Made by a program: the position numbers and the translations under genes. The notes under the pieces were generated by a model. The model did not search any database and was not told the origin of the DNA. It saw only the letters and a program-made list of their open reading frames with translations. DNA of 64,000 nucleotides from Homarus americanus. Taxonomy: Eukaryota > Arthropoda > Malacostraca > Decapoda > Nephropidae. Of this stretch, positions 9,768 to 21,539 are shown in pieces (within the stretch, counting starts at the first letter, position 1; every line of letters begins with the position of its first letter). Location of the stretch: assembly GCF_018991925.1 (NCBI RefSeq), contig NW_024744357.1, positions 2,125,161 to 2,189,160 on the forward strand, read 5' to 3'.

Positions 9768-10310
9768 TGAATGTGATGTATTTCCTTCTTTGTGTACGAA
9801 CCTCTGTCCTGCGTAGCAGTGAACAGTGGCATTACCCACATGAATCTGACCTATATATAGTGTCAATGAATATGATGCATTCTTTGTGTACGAACCTCTG
9901 TCCTGTATGGCAGTGAAAAGTGACATTACCCACATGAATCTGACTGACGTATATGTATGTGTGTGTGCGTGTGTGTATGTACATGTACATGTATATGTGT
10001 ATGTATATATGTATATGTATGTATATGTGTGTGTTTACATATATGTATATGTACTGTCAATGAATATGATGCATCTCTTTGTGTACGAACTTCTGTCCTG
10101 CATGGCAGTGAACAGTGACATTACCCATATGAATCTGACCTCTATACATTTATAGTTGTTAATGAATATGATGTATTTCTTTGTGTATGAACCTCTGTCC
10201 TGCGTGGCATTGAGAAGTGATACCACCCTCAGTGTCAAGACCTAATTGAATTACTCAGAATAGGCAAACTGTACTACAAGCTCTGCCAATAAATTTGTTA
10301 AACTAAAAAA
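9768..10310 (+). repeat. Amplified 3' UTR of the RNase H LINE, four copies
   Basis: Four copies of a 90-100 bp unit containing GAACCTCTGTCCTGCGTGGC-type sequence begin with GTGTACG/GTGTATG at 9792, 9886, 10081 and 10183. A GT/TA-rich microsatellite (about 9950-10050) lies between copies two and three. The longer family member has one copy only (about 61000-61045). The last copy runs into the normal LINE end (AAACTGTACTACAAGCTCTG then A-rich, about 10301). Confidence 0.8.
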
Positions 10311-10811
10311 AAGTCTTCTCTTCTTATTCTTTTACTCTTACTATTTGTTTCAACAAGTGAAGGTGAGGAGGAGGGAGAGAGGGGAGGAGGGAGCTAACGG
10401 CTGGTTTGTGGTCGGCAGTCGCCCTCACACACCAAGGGAGACGGAGGAAGAATTGACAGGGACGATGATAAAGGGGGAACAGGAATAACATGTGATAACT
10501 GAGACACTAGAGTAAACAGGTGATAGGTGTGTTATTTTTCAGGGCTCACTGCATACCACCAAGACACTTGTAATATATCAACTTTTCTCAATAAAGGGAG
10601 GAGAATTATTACACTTACTAACGGTTACTGTATTTATTGAACACTTTCTATTAGGATTTGACAATTGCACTTCACAACAATAGACATATTCTCCTCGCAA
10701 GTTAAATGGAGAACACGTATCTCACAACAAATGGGAACTTAAGGCGAGCGCCGTGTAAACAATGACATTTCTAACTACACCCTGCAAAATACAATGTACA
10801 GTACTTAGCAA
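10311..10811. other. Unassigned spacer
   Basis: No coding region, tRNA-like box or tandem repeat recognised. A purine-rich patch lies at 10360-10395 and an AATAAA-type motif near 10591. The last part may be 5' leader of the LINE that follows. Confidence 0.4.
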
Positions 10812-12507
10812 ATGCTGCAGCTTCTGAGAATGAGGGGTTTATTACTAAGAGCAGAGACGTTACCGAGAACAAATTCTGGCTTGAATGTCATGTACACTAA
10901 TACCGACACGTTCCTTGATAAGAGGGAGGAGTTTGAAACACTACTAAGAGTACACCAACCAGATATTGTAGGAGTTGTAGAACTGTTGTACAAGAACAGG
11001 AGAATCGACCCAGAGGAATGTGAGTTCAGTATTGCTGGATATGACTCATTTACGAACCTATCTCAAGAAACTTGCAAGAGGGGTGTGGTTATCTATGCTA
11101 GGCAAGACCTTAGAGCCAGCCAGGCGAGGGTACAGGGAGAGGATGTTTTTGAAGAGTCCAAGTGGTGTAAAATTAAATTAAAGGGAGGGGACTTACTTAT
11201 CGTCGGGTGTATCTACAGATCCCCAAACTGTGGCCCACTAAATCAAAGGAACTTAAGAGCCTTAATAGACAACGCGGCAATGCTCAACCCTAGCCACCTC
11301 CTTATCATGGAGGACTTTAACTATGGCGACATCGACTGGAGAAACGAGTCCACCCTAAATGACTTGAATAACCCCACTACTCTTTTTGTAGAAACTCTGA
11401 GAGATAATTTTCTGTTCCAACATGTTAGAGACCCGACACATTACAGAGGGGAGCAAACACCCAAGCCACTAGACCTCATCATAACAAACGAGGAGGGTAT
11501 GGTGGCCAAACTGGAACACCTTGTCCCAGTTGGCACCAGTCACCATATAGTGTTGTCATTCAGATTTAACTGTTACCTGGTTCAAGATAAGGCCAGGCCA
11601 AGGTGCAAATATTACAATGGAAATTACAACGGGATGAGGGAAGAGATGAGGGGTATCCACTGGCCTGACTCATTAAGGCACAAAAATGCAGACACTACGC
11701 TGAATATCATAACTAGTAAAGTGACCCATTTGATCGATAAATACATACCCAAGACCAAACCCAGTGCCTCTAGGAATACGAGGGGATCCCTACACATGAA
11801 CCATGCGGCGGTCGACAAAGTTAAGAAGAAAACCCAGAAATTCAAGACGTGGGTTGGGTCAAATGATGAGCAGGACAGGAGGATGTATGCAAGAGCCAGA
11901 AACCAAACAGACATAGTATGCAGAAGGGCTGAAAATGAGTTCCAGAGGCTGGTTGCAACCGAGGTCAAGTCAAACCCAAAGGCGTTTTACCGCTATGCAA
12001 AGTCGAAATTAAAAACGCGAGTAGGAGTATCAGACCTGAGGCTTGAAGATGGTAGTTACGCAGATTCTGACCAGGATAAAGCTGAGGCATTGAACAGCTT
12101 TTTTTCCTCTGTGTTCACAAGAGAGGATGCGATTAACATTCCTGCGTTTGAGGACAGACGGTTCGACACAGCACTGACCCACATTGTGTTCACAGAAGAG
12201 GGTATTAGAAATAAACTGTCAAAGCTAAAGGTCCAAAAAAGTCCCGGCCCTGACATGGTGCATCCTAGAGTGCTAAGAGAGTTATGCAACGAGCTTGCCG
12301 AGCCCCTGAAGATCATGTTCTGTAAATGCCTAGATGAACAAATGGTCCCCAGTGAATGGAAAGTGGATTACGTGAGTCCTATCTTCAAGAAGGGCGATCG
12401 TCACTCCACGAACAACTATAGACCGGTGAACCTGACCAGCATAATATGTAACTTACTTGAGAGTATTATCAGAGATGCCGCAATGCAACATCTACTACGA
12501 AACAACC
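10812..12507 (+). pseudogene. CR1-like LINE, endonuclease and N-terminal reverse transcriptase
   Basis: An APE-type endonuclease occupies roughly residues 25-235 of the 10812 frame (YTNTDTFLDKREEF start; IVGCIYRSPN; DFNYGDIDW; GTSHHIVLSF). A linker and the RT fingers follow (SPGPDMVHPRVLRELC, PIFKKGDRHSTNNYRPVNLT). Two endonuclease hallmarks are damaged: the GDFN motif reads EDFN, and the Asp of the usual S-D-H reads His, so the nicking activity is probably lost. The frame stays open for about 570 codons until a transposon inserted at 12516. It is the most complete copy of the family that also gives 1479-1770, 2477-2745 and 4421-5130. The start codon is arbitrary; sequence upstream of the endonuclease may be ORF1 tail. 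Confidence 0.85.
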
Positions 12508-12515
12508 TTGTAAAG

Positions 12516-12732
12516 CAGTGGTTCTCAACCTTGTTTGCCCCATGCCCCCCTTTCACCATATGTCAGAATGTCATTCCCCCCTCCTTTCCAAGATTGTCTG
12601 CCTCAAAAAGTGCATTCCAAATAATATGCATATAATACTGAAAATCCTTTATTTTTTCCATATTAGTATCAGTTTCCCCCCCCCCCTGAAAACCTGAGGG
12701 GGGGGAAATTCCCCCCTGGTTAAGAACCCCTG
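12516..12732. mobile_element. hAT-type MITE inserted in the LINE
   Basis: 217 bp bounded by 15-bp terminal inverted repeats, CAGTGGTTCTCAACC on the left and the reverse complement of CAGGGGTTCTTAACC on the right (13 of 15 match). Perfect 8-bp target duplications TTGTAAAG lie at 12508-12515 and 12733-12740. CAGNGGTTCTCAACC ends and 8-bp duplications are hallmarks of the hAT superfamily. It carries no transposase frame and so depends on one encoded elsewhere. The interior contains several C/G homopolymers. Confidence 0.93.
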
Positions 12733-12740
12733 TTGTAAAG

Positions 12741-13690
12741 GATTGCCAACACGGTTTTATGCCGGGGCGCTCCTGCTTAGCACAATTGCTCAAAGTATTG
12801 AATGTTTGGACCCATATTCTAGAACTGGGTGGTAATATCTGCAATATATACCTAGATTTTGCCAAGGCTTTCGACAGTGTACCTCACGAAAGGCTGAAAA
12901 TCAAACTGGAAGGATACGGAATTCAGGGAATTGTCCTAGCATCGATAGAAGACTTTCCCCATGACCGCAAGCAGTGTGTGGTGATTAAGGCACGAAATCA
13001 TCATCTGTACTTGTCACAAGTGGGGTACCACAGGGCAGTTGGGCCTGCTGTTGTTTGTTTGCTTCAAAAATGACATGCCTGACACTACATTCTTCCAGTC
13101 AAATGTTTGCCGATGACGCCAAGTTATTTCGGGAAATCAAGAACCATGCTGACTGTGAAAAGCTGCGGAAGGACCTCTGTGGGCTCCAGGAATGGTCGAT
13201 GAAATGGCGACTGAGATTCAATGTCACGAAGTGTAAAAGGATGCACCAGGGGCGTACCAACGGTAAGGAGGCGTATCATATGTCCCAACGGGATGAAAAA
13301 ACTGCACTATTTGAGACAATGTGAGAAGGACCTAGGTGTGTATGTTGACAATGAGCTGAAGTTCTTGCGCCATTACGAGAAGAAGGTAGATCAGGAAAAT
13401 AAGTTATTGGGTCTTTTAAGAAGGTCGATCTTCAATAGTGAAGTGCTTCCCAATCTGGAGTACTGTCACCCCGTCTGGTCCCCGAGATATGCTAGGGACT
13501 GTCAGGTGATTGAAAATGTTCAAAGGAGGGCCACCAGACTGGTGCCTGCACTTCGGCACCTCAACTACCCTGAGAGATTGGAGCGCCTGAACTTGCCTAG
13601 CTTATTCTACAGACGGGCAAGTGGCGACCTAATTGAGGTGTATAAGCATCTGAAGGAGCACTATTCAGTCGAGTTGTCTTATAACACAAT
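12741..13690 (+). pseudogene. CR1-like LINE, continuation after the MITE
   Basis: The RT resumes directly after the right-hand target duplication, in the same frame because insert plus duplication is 225 bp. It shows HGFMPGRSC, IYLDFAKAFDSVPHERL, then, after frame breaks near 13030-13080, the catalytic MFADDAKLF (about 13105-13130). It continues with CEKDLGVYVDNEL and EYCHPVWSPRYARDC. Compared with 4421-5130 it lacks about 17 codons (after GLLRRS, near 13425) and stops abruptly near 13680 within HYSVE, so the 3' end is missing. Several frameshifts make it inactive. Confidence 0.85.
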
Positions 13691-13694
13691 ATAA

Positions 13695-13890
13695 TTATAT
13701 AGTTGCAGTTGCTACCATCATTGAAATGCTCATGATGTTCAGCACACAATATTAACGGTAACTGAGCACACTCCAAAATATATGAAAATAATCGGCTGTC
13801 GGGTCTTCCGCATAATGCACAAGAGCGTTGCTCAGGGGATGCCAATCTCCCAAGCAAAGTCATACCCAATGACGATACGGGCAGCAATCA
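13695..13890 (-). pseudogene. Fragment of a LINE C-terminal zinc-binding region
   Basis: On the minus strand, about 60 codons before a stop include SCALCGRPDSRLFSYILECA, a C-x2-C ... C spacing like the C-terminal zinc-binding motif after RNase H in I-like LINEs (compare LCDKPLKHTPEHYIIEC at about 60800). The usual His is replaced by Ser-Tyr or is missing. The fragment is cut by the gap at 13901. Confidence 0.35.
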
Positions 13891-13900
13891 CGTCCCTTTA

Positions 13901-14000
13901 NNNNNNNNNNNNNNNNNNNNNNNNNNNNNNNNNNNNNNNNNNNNNNNNNNNNNNNNNNNNNNNNNNNNNNNNNNNNNNNNNNNNNNNNNNNNNNNNNNNN
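13901..14000. other. Assembly gap (100 N)
   Basis: Exactly 100 N. Homopolymeric G follows immediately (14008-14019), a likely reason for the break. Confidence 0.98.
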
Positions 14001-14149
14001 CAGCTTTTTGGGGGGGGGGGCACTCCCCTACATCCTTGTGTAAGGTGAAGCGCAGAAGCGTTTACAGTGACCAACAGGGAAGCATGCTAAGTTCATGCTT
14101 GCCTTTATGTCTCATGAATTAAGGGCGTAGAAGCCTGAAGAGTCAAGGG

Positions 14150-14383
14150 CGTGGAAGCCTGAAGTGTCAGTGGTTTATGTCATCAAGTTTTGGAAGCTCC
14201 AACAACCCCCTGAATACGAATTCGCAACTTTCGACTTGCAACAGGTACCTACTTTACTGCTAGGTGAACAGGGACTAATGGGGGCTAGGAAGTAAGTCCA
14301 AACAATTTCCACCGGCCCGGGAATCGAACCCGTGACATCTCGCTTGCGAGGCAAGAACGGAACTACTACTACCACCGATCCCC
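14150..14383 (-). mobile_element. tRNA-Ala-like SINE
   Basis: On the minus strand from 14383 the sequence starts GGGGATCGGTGGTAG, has an anticodon-type stem-loop CTTGC-CTCGCAA-GCGAG that would present CGC (Ala), and a canonical B-box GGGTTCGATTCCCGG. The first and last seven bases do not pair as an acceptor stem and the D-arm is expanded by AGT repeats, so it is not a working tRNA gene. About 160 bp of non-tRNA body follows toward 14150. That is a tRNA-derived SINE layout, with the 3' limit uncertain. Confidence 0.6.
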
Positions 14384-15689
14384 TGGCTGACAGTCAGTTG
14401 GTCGAGATTCACGGTCAGGTTTGCTGGTGTGTAGTTTAAAGAAGACATCCCTGAAGAATTCGTGATGGCGTCTAGTGTTGACGAGAGTAACTACGGTCAA
14501 CCACTAGAGGGGTGATGGATGTCGAACTCGAACTCGGGGTTCACTGGTGTCGTCAGGCGATCCTGTGAGGTCACATAGGTTATGCACCTTGTAGCTGGTA
14601 GATCTCTTGGAGTTGATTGAGTATGACAGGTCAAGTAGTTGGCCTGTACCACAAAGAATTTACAACACTCCGTTCTTACAAACCACAGAAACACTTAGTT
14701 AAACAACTTGGGATATCTAACAGGCATTTCTCTCAACTGTGCCTTGGGCACAGGGTTGTACTTTAGCTGTATGGGTTGGTTGTTCTTTGATAAGGTGAAA
14801 AAATTTACAGACAGCGTCTGCACAACACTTGAGAGTTGGGGGCCAGTGGGGTGTCTGAGATGTTGGAGTCTTTGTAGTGATGGATATTCCCTCACGGCAG
14901 CCTAAAGGAATGTACTGGGTCACGTCCACTTGAGATGGGGACTCCAGTCATCGGCCTGTCGTCACGGGGTGTTGCCACACTACAGTGAATAATTAACTGA
15001 CTTATTAAATGCTATTGAGTCTTTTTTGTATGTCGATCTGGAATGACATTTAAATATATCACTTGAATGTTGCTCACGAGAATATATACGGTATATAGTC
15101 TGTTGCCTTGTAGAATGACATTTAGAAAATTTCACAGTTACTTGGATTACAGTGATCTCAGTTCCTTGCACAGTTAGTTACACTGCTTCACAAGTTCATT
15201 TAATGGTTCTATCTCTTCATTGCTACCTTTATATATAAGCTTTGGGTAGAGTTCCCTTAACTTGGCTTATATATAAATAAGTTGAGGGGTTAAGTTACAA
15301 ACCCAAAATGGTCTTTTCTCCATTTATTGGTAAAACTATATTGGTCTCAGTCTATTAGTAGATGTACTGTAATTCACACTGTAAGCTGTGAATTTTAGTT
15401 AAGTACGGGGGCTCAGCTTGACTGAGTTAGGTCACCCGTCCGATTCTCGTGAGCTTCAAGTGAGGACTGGTCCTTGTGAGGACTGGTGCCTGTGAGGGAG
15501 CTCTGAAGGAGAGGCCAGGCTAACCCTACATTCTGAAGGTCAGCTTACTGATAGAGGAATTTCCCCCACGTGAAGAGCACATGGCACCTCACAGTTTATG
15601 GAAAATTACAGTGGGATAAATGGATTATATAAAATAAATGTATTAACCCAAATGTATATAATTGTCATTGCAATGAGACGGGGACGAAT
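14384..15689. other. Unassigned sequence
   Basis: Read in six frames, no frame shows a recognisable domain and none is longer than about 70 codons. No tandem repeat stands out. Opposing short frames near 14700-14930 are mutual shadows. It may be unique host sequence. Confidence 0.4.
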
Positions 15690-15930
15690 ACAAACCGATG
15701 GTAGGAAAAAAAATATTATAGGATTAATATATATACCTCTTAATCTTGATAGAGTTAATGAACGATTTATTTAGGATGAAATGCGCAAGGCATCCACGCA
15801 TAAAAAGGTCTGTATAGTAGGCAACTTTAACTTTAATCAAATAGATTGAATCGACCTTTAGGGTAACTCAAAATCAGAAGGATTTTCATGAAACAGTTCA
15901 GGACTGTTTCCTATGTCAGCATATAGTTGG
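15690..15930 (+). pseudogene. CR1-like LINE endonuclease fragment
   Basis: With interruptions, the translation gives a CR1-type endonuclease core: GLIYIPLNLDRVNERF, then VCIVGNFNFNQID (GDFN position, here GNFN) and a degraded downstream segment. It precedes and matches the family of 16095-18925 but is a separate, heavily decayed piece. Confidence 0.55.
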
Positions 15931-16094
15931 GCATTCGTTGATAACTGGAGACCGTTCTATGGCAACAACTACCTATATTGTCGTGACAGGGTATACTTTT
16001 CTCGCGTGGGGGTAAAGACGTTGTGGGAGTAGAAAAACAGGCACGTCCTGGGAAGTAAAATTGGTCAATCAGGACAAGGGGTAAAACAGGACTA

Positions 16095-18925
16095 GGAAAT
16101 GGTAGGTATAAATGTACATATATATGATACAAACAGTAAAAGCGTTAAAAACAAAATAGACTTGCTGAGAGCAGTTGTATGTAGCGAGAATGTAGATGTC
16201 ATAGCAATCACTGAAGCTTGGATGAATCTGGCAAGCAAGAACTTTTTATCAGAGTATCACATAGAAGGCTACAGCCTTTTCACAACAACAGGGAAGGTAG
16301 GAAGGCGGGAGGGGTCGCACTCTTCGTCAGGAATACATTAAATGTTGTATTAATACTTCAATAAAGGGTGAAATAAGAACTGAGTCTCTATGGGTAGAAA
16401 TTGCGGAAAGAAGAGAAAAACTAATTATGTGAGTTATCTACAGCCCCCAAGTCTTGGGAAAGAAGCAGCTCAGCCCATATGGCAGGAAATGAGTAGGGCA
16501 GCAAAATACAACAACCTGTGCATTATGGGGGATTTCAACTTCATAAATATTGATTGTGAAAGCATCATAAGGGACTATGAATCTGAAGACTTCCTAGTCG
16601 CAATACAGAAAAAAAATTTAAAACAACTAATTACAGAACTTACTAGAGGTAACAATATGTTAGACCCAGTATTAACAAATAAAGAAAATATTATCAGAGA
16701 TTTCACAATCGGGAACTAGGGAACAGTGATCACAGAGAAATCAGGTTTACCTTAAATTGAGATACGAAAAAAAATGACAATGTGGTCAGAGTCCCAGACT
16801 TTCGATCAGCGGATTATTAGCGGTTAAGAAGGTACCAAGGTGAGGTCACCTGGGAATGGTCAGGTCAGTCTACAGTAGGAATGGGTGAGGTCCCTGACAA
16901 CACAACAATTGATTATGACTCTATTAAATTCACTAGTATATTAGGTAAAGCACAGGAACAAAATAAACCATACAGAAAAATTAGGTCAAATAAGAATGAG
17001 CCAAGGTGGATGTCTAAAACACTTAAACATGTCATAGGAATAAAGAAAGGAATTTATAAGAAATTAGAGGGAGGGGAGGAGCATCTCAGAGATAGGTATA
17101 ATGAACTATCTAGGTAGGTTAAGAAAAATGTAAAGAAGGTATATAGGACAAAGTTCAAGGAGAAAGTGGGGCCTTTAAAGTCAGAGAGAGGGGAAGTGAT
17201 CGATGACAGTGAGGAAATAAGCAAATCATTAAACAGCTACTTCTTATCAGTTTTCACAGAAGAAATTCACGAGAAAATGCCAGAGATGGAACTAATATGT
17301 AGGGGAAATGAAGAAGAGAAACTAAAGGATGTCACTATCAGAAAAGAGGATGTTCTTAAGAATATAAATAAATTAAAGAAGAAAAAATACCCATGGCTGG
17401 ATAAAATATTCCCTCGAGTTTTGAAAGAGTGTAAGGAACAGTTTAGATGACCCCTCGAAAATTTATTTACAAAATCATTAGACACGGGAGCTGTGCCAGA
17501 CTCGTGGAAACAGGTAAATGTAGTACCCTTATTCAAAAAAGGAGACAGAGTATCAGTGTCAAATTACCGGCTAATTAGTTGACGTCAGCAGTGGGGAAAT
17601 TTCTTGAATAAATTATAGCAAATAGCATCCAATCGCATTTAGAGAAAAAAAAATTAATCAACGACTCTCAACATTGATTTACAAAGGGAAAATCTTGTCT
17701 CACAAATTTGCTGATGTTTTTTTAGGAAAGTCTATGAGGTAGTAGATAATGACGAAAATTACGATGTTATTTACCTAGAATTTAGCAAAGCATTTGACAG
17801 AGTACCGCCTCAGAGGCTTCTGAGAAAAGTTAAGGTTCACGGTATCGAGGGGAAAGTTTTAAATTCGATAAAATCATGGCTCACCGATAGTACACAGATG
17901 GTCAGCGTAGATGGTTTTAAATCTGAGTGGGTCTGTGTAACTATTGGGGTTCCCCAGGGGTCATTACTGGGCCCACTCTTGTTCATAATCTACATAATCG
18001 ATCTAGATACTGGGATCAACAGTGACATAAGCAAGTTTGCAGATGACACCAAAATAGCGTGGCATATGATTTCAGGGCAGGATGCAAATGCACTACAGGA
18101 GGATTTAAATAAACTGCAGGAGAGGCTAGAAACATGGCAAATGAAATTCAACCCCTGAAGTTCAGCGTACTTAATATTGGAAGAACAATTACTCTCAATG
18201 TATACAGCCTTAACAACATCATCATAGAGAAGTCGACTTGTGAAAGAGACTTAGGGGTACTTGTAAGTCCAGACCTTTGGCCAAGAAAACAATGCGTTAA
18301 TGTTCGAATTTAGGCAAACAGAGTATTAGGTTTTATATCTAGAAGTGTAAATAATAAGAGTGTGGAGGTCATATTGCAATTATAGCTTGAGCTAGTCAGG
18401 CCGCACCTCGATTATGCTGTTCAGTTCTGGTGCCCTTATTATAGAATGGATATCAATTCACTGGAGTCGGTGCAGCGATGAATGACGAAAATGATCCCGG
18501 GATTTAGAAACCTTCCATATTAAGATATAGTATAGAAACTAAACTTGCATTCCCTAGAAAGACGAAAGTGCGGGGAGATATAATGGAAGTATTTAAGTGC
18601 GTGAAAAGAATCAATAAATGAGATATAGATAATTTTTTTTGTATAATATCCGAGTAGGATAAGAGTCATAGCAACTGATTTAAGTTGGGTAAGATTCGGT
18701 TTAGGAGGGAGATAGGATGAAACTGGTTCACAAACAGGGTGGTAGACGAGTGGAACAAGCTTAGCAACTTTGTGATACAGTAAGTGATGGAACGCTACAA
18801 TGTTTTAAAAGGAGGCTACATAGATTCATGGACGATAGAGAGTGGTTGTAACTCTCGACAGGAACTGCCTTGCACAAGCCAACCTGCCTTTTGCAGACTC
18901 CTTATTTTCTTATGTTCTTATGTAA
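16095..18925 (+). pseudogene. CR1-like LINE copy A, endonuclease to 3' tail, decayed
   Basis: Successive frames show an endonuclease (VIAITEAWMNLASKNF, CIMGDFNFINIDCES, MLDPVLTNKENII) and a linker. RT segments follow (DVLKNINKLKKKKYPWLDKI, YLEFSKAFDRVPPQRLLRKV, IGVPQGSLLGPLLFIIYI and the catalytic ISKFADDTKIAWHM). The C-terminal part is broken up to about 18880. The 3' end is the simple repeat CTTATGTTCTTATG (18907-18925), a CR1-like terminus. Stops and frameshifts are scattered throughout. This is the longest member of a same-strand series continuing to 27820. Confidence 0.8.
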
Positions 18926-21295
18926 GCCACCCGGGGTAATATTATACTCGATTTAGTTCTATCAAACAGAGAAAACCTCATTAGTAATGTTGAGGTAGGA
19001 AAAGAACTAGCTAACAGCGATCACAAAGAAGTAAGATTCATATTAGAATTCAATGGCAATCGCAATGAATATTCCATTAAAGTCCCAGATTTCAGAAGGG
19101 CAAACTTTGATAGATTGAAAAGGCAGCTGAGAGAAGGGGTATCACATTTGGGGGTGAATTACATGACCTCATGAGAGGTGACCTCACACAATGTACCCAC
19201 AGAGGGCGAGCTCACTTTACCTGGAGACCTGACAACGATAACCTCACAAAATATGACGGTTGAGGATGACCTGTTTACGAGATCTGAGGTTGACGAGTTC
19301 AACAACAATTTAAATAATGAGTTACTTAATGCACAAAGGCAGAAGTTACCACACAGAAAACTCAGATTAAACAACAATGACCACAAATGGATAAATAATT
19401 ACTCACAGAATATTATTTGGCAAAGAAAGACTATAGGAAGGAGAAAAAATCGTGGTGAACTTTACTTCCGAGATTATTATAAGGTGTTGGCCAGTAGGGC
19501 TAAGACCGAAATGAGAAAAGCAAAGAGAAATAATGAACTGAAGAAGCAAGGGAGGCGAAGTACAAACCCCAAGGGATTCTTTCAAATGTTTCAATTTAAA
19601 ACACGAGAAAAGATTGGACCAATACAGTTAGAACCGACGACCTAACTGAAAACGACGGAGAGATGATCAATATTCAGAATTGATATTTCTCAACAGTTTT
19701 CACCACCGAAGATTTACGCATGATACCCGAGGCACTGACTATATACAGAAATAGTGAAGAAAATATATTATGCGAGATAGTAGTGACTAGTAAACATGTT
19801 AGTAAACAAATAGACAAGCTGAAGCATAATAATTCACCATGTCTCGATGAGATATTTGCAGAGTATTAAGGAAATGTAAGGAAGAGCTTAGTATGCCCTT
19901 AGCAAATTTCTTTAACATGTCATTAAAAACGGGTATAGTATTAGAACCCTGGAGGATTAATTGTAGGGAAATTACTGGAAACAATTATTTCAAACTGTAT
20001 TGGAAATCACCTGGAGAAGCACAAGTTGATCAATAATTCACAACATGGCTTCACTAGCGGGTGTTCATGTCTCTCTAACCTATTATCATTCTTTTCAGCG
20101 TTTTCGAATCAGTGGACGGTGGGCTGATTATGATGTGGTATATCTAGACTTTAGTAAAGCCTTCGACAGAATCCCCCACGTAGGACTAATACGAAAAGTA
20201 GAAGCTCTTGGCATAAAGGAGATATTATAAAATGGATTAAGGCATGGTTGCAGGACAGGAAACGGGGAGTGAGCAATAACGGCATTAAATCCGACTGGAG
20301 TAACGTCATTAGTGGAGTACCCCACGGCAAGGTACTTGGACCATTATTATTTATTATACACCTAAACGACATAGATATAGGCATAGACAGGAACATAAGT
20401 ATATTTGCTGATGACACTAAAATAGGACGTGCCATTAAATCTGAAGTGGACTCTGGAAAACTACAGAAAGATCTAAAGAAAGAAAATTCGAATGGCCTGA
20501 AAAATGGCAGAGGCAATTTAATGTGGACAAATGTAAAGTACTTAGTCTAGGATATGTAAACAGATAAACCAGATTCCAGATGAACAACGAATTTATAGAG
20601 AAATCTGACTGTGAGAAAGATTTAGGAGTAATGATAAGTAGGAATCTTAAACCAAGTAAACAATGTGTATTTGCTCGAAACAAGGCTAACAAAGTACTTG
20701 GGTTCATGCAAATGAGTGTTAGTTATAAGTCGAGCGAGGTCATCCAAGAACTATATCTTGTACTTGTGAGACCTCACTTGGATTACGCAGTTCAGTTCTG
20801 GTTACCGTACTACAGATATTGAATCCCTAGAAAGAATTCAGAGGAGAATGACATGACTAATCCCGGGCATTAGGAACTTTGAGTACAGAGAAGGTGTTAA
20901 GGCATCCTAATTTGCACTTCCTCGAGAGACTTAGAGTGAAGGGCGATATAAATGAGGTGTATAAATGAAAGTCAAGGGTAAACAAAGGTGATATAACAAA
21001 GGTACTCAAACTATCCAACCAGGAACGAATTCGTAACAATGGTTTTAAATTGTACAAATTTAGATTTAGTTATATTGAGGCTTGAGATAGGAAAACATTG
21101 GTTTCGGAAATAGAATAGTGGGTGAGTGGAAAACGTTACCAAACGTCATCAATAACTCGAATACGCAGGATACTGTTGTACATAGGTTTGATGGAGATAT
21201 GAGCTATTGGTGTTGGGTGTAAATGGGACTGCCCAGTATGGGGCCGGAGGCCTACTACAGTTTTCTCCATTCTTATGTTCTTATGTTCTTATAAG
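18926..21295 (+). pseudogene. CR1-like LINE copy B, 5'-truncated
   Basis: Begins inside the endonuclease (ILDLVLSNRENLISNVEVG, SDHKEVRF) directly after the CTTATG tail of copy A. A 155-codon linker frame follows (19178-19645). RT pieces are VVYLDFSKAFDRIPHVGLI, SGVPHGKVLGPLLFIIHLN, ISIFADDTKIGRAI and DCEKDLGVMISRNLKPSKQC, then [11 protein letters not shown]. Part of the RT fingers near 19930-19980 is missing. It ends in CATTCTTATGTTCTTATG (about 21270-21295). Confidence 0.8.
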
Positions 21296-21539
21296 TATAT
21301 ACATATTTTACAGTGGAGTTAATATACATTAATGTGATGAGGAAGGGAAACAATACAACATGGGTTATATTAAAGCGAAACAAGAAGACAGAAGCTCTCA
21401 ATATCATGTCTTGTTGGCAAATATAATTATTGCAATGGTAATTTTATCTATCTACATGCCAATTTATGAAATAATGGTTTTGGTTATACAATAAAAGTAG
21501 GGATGTAAAGTATGTCTTACAAAAATATTAATACTTAGA

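Noticed and set aside
14310..14383. Functional tRNA-Ala gene
   Set aside because: The anticodon arm and B-box look good, but acceptor ends do not pair and the D-arm is expanded.
14695..14929. Overlapping 65-70 codon frames on both strands
   Set aside because: Mutual shadows with no domain and no start context.
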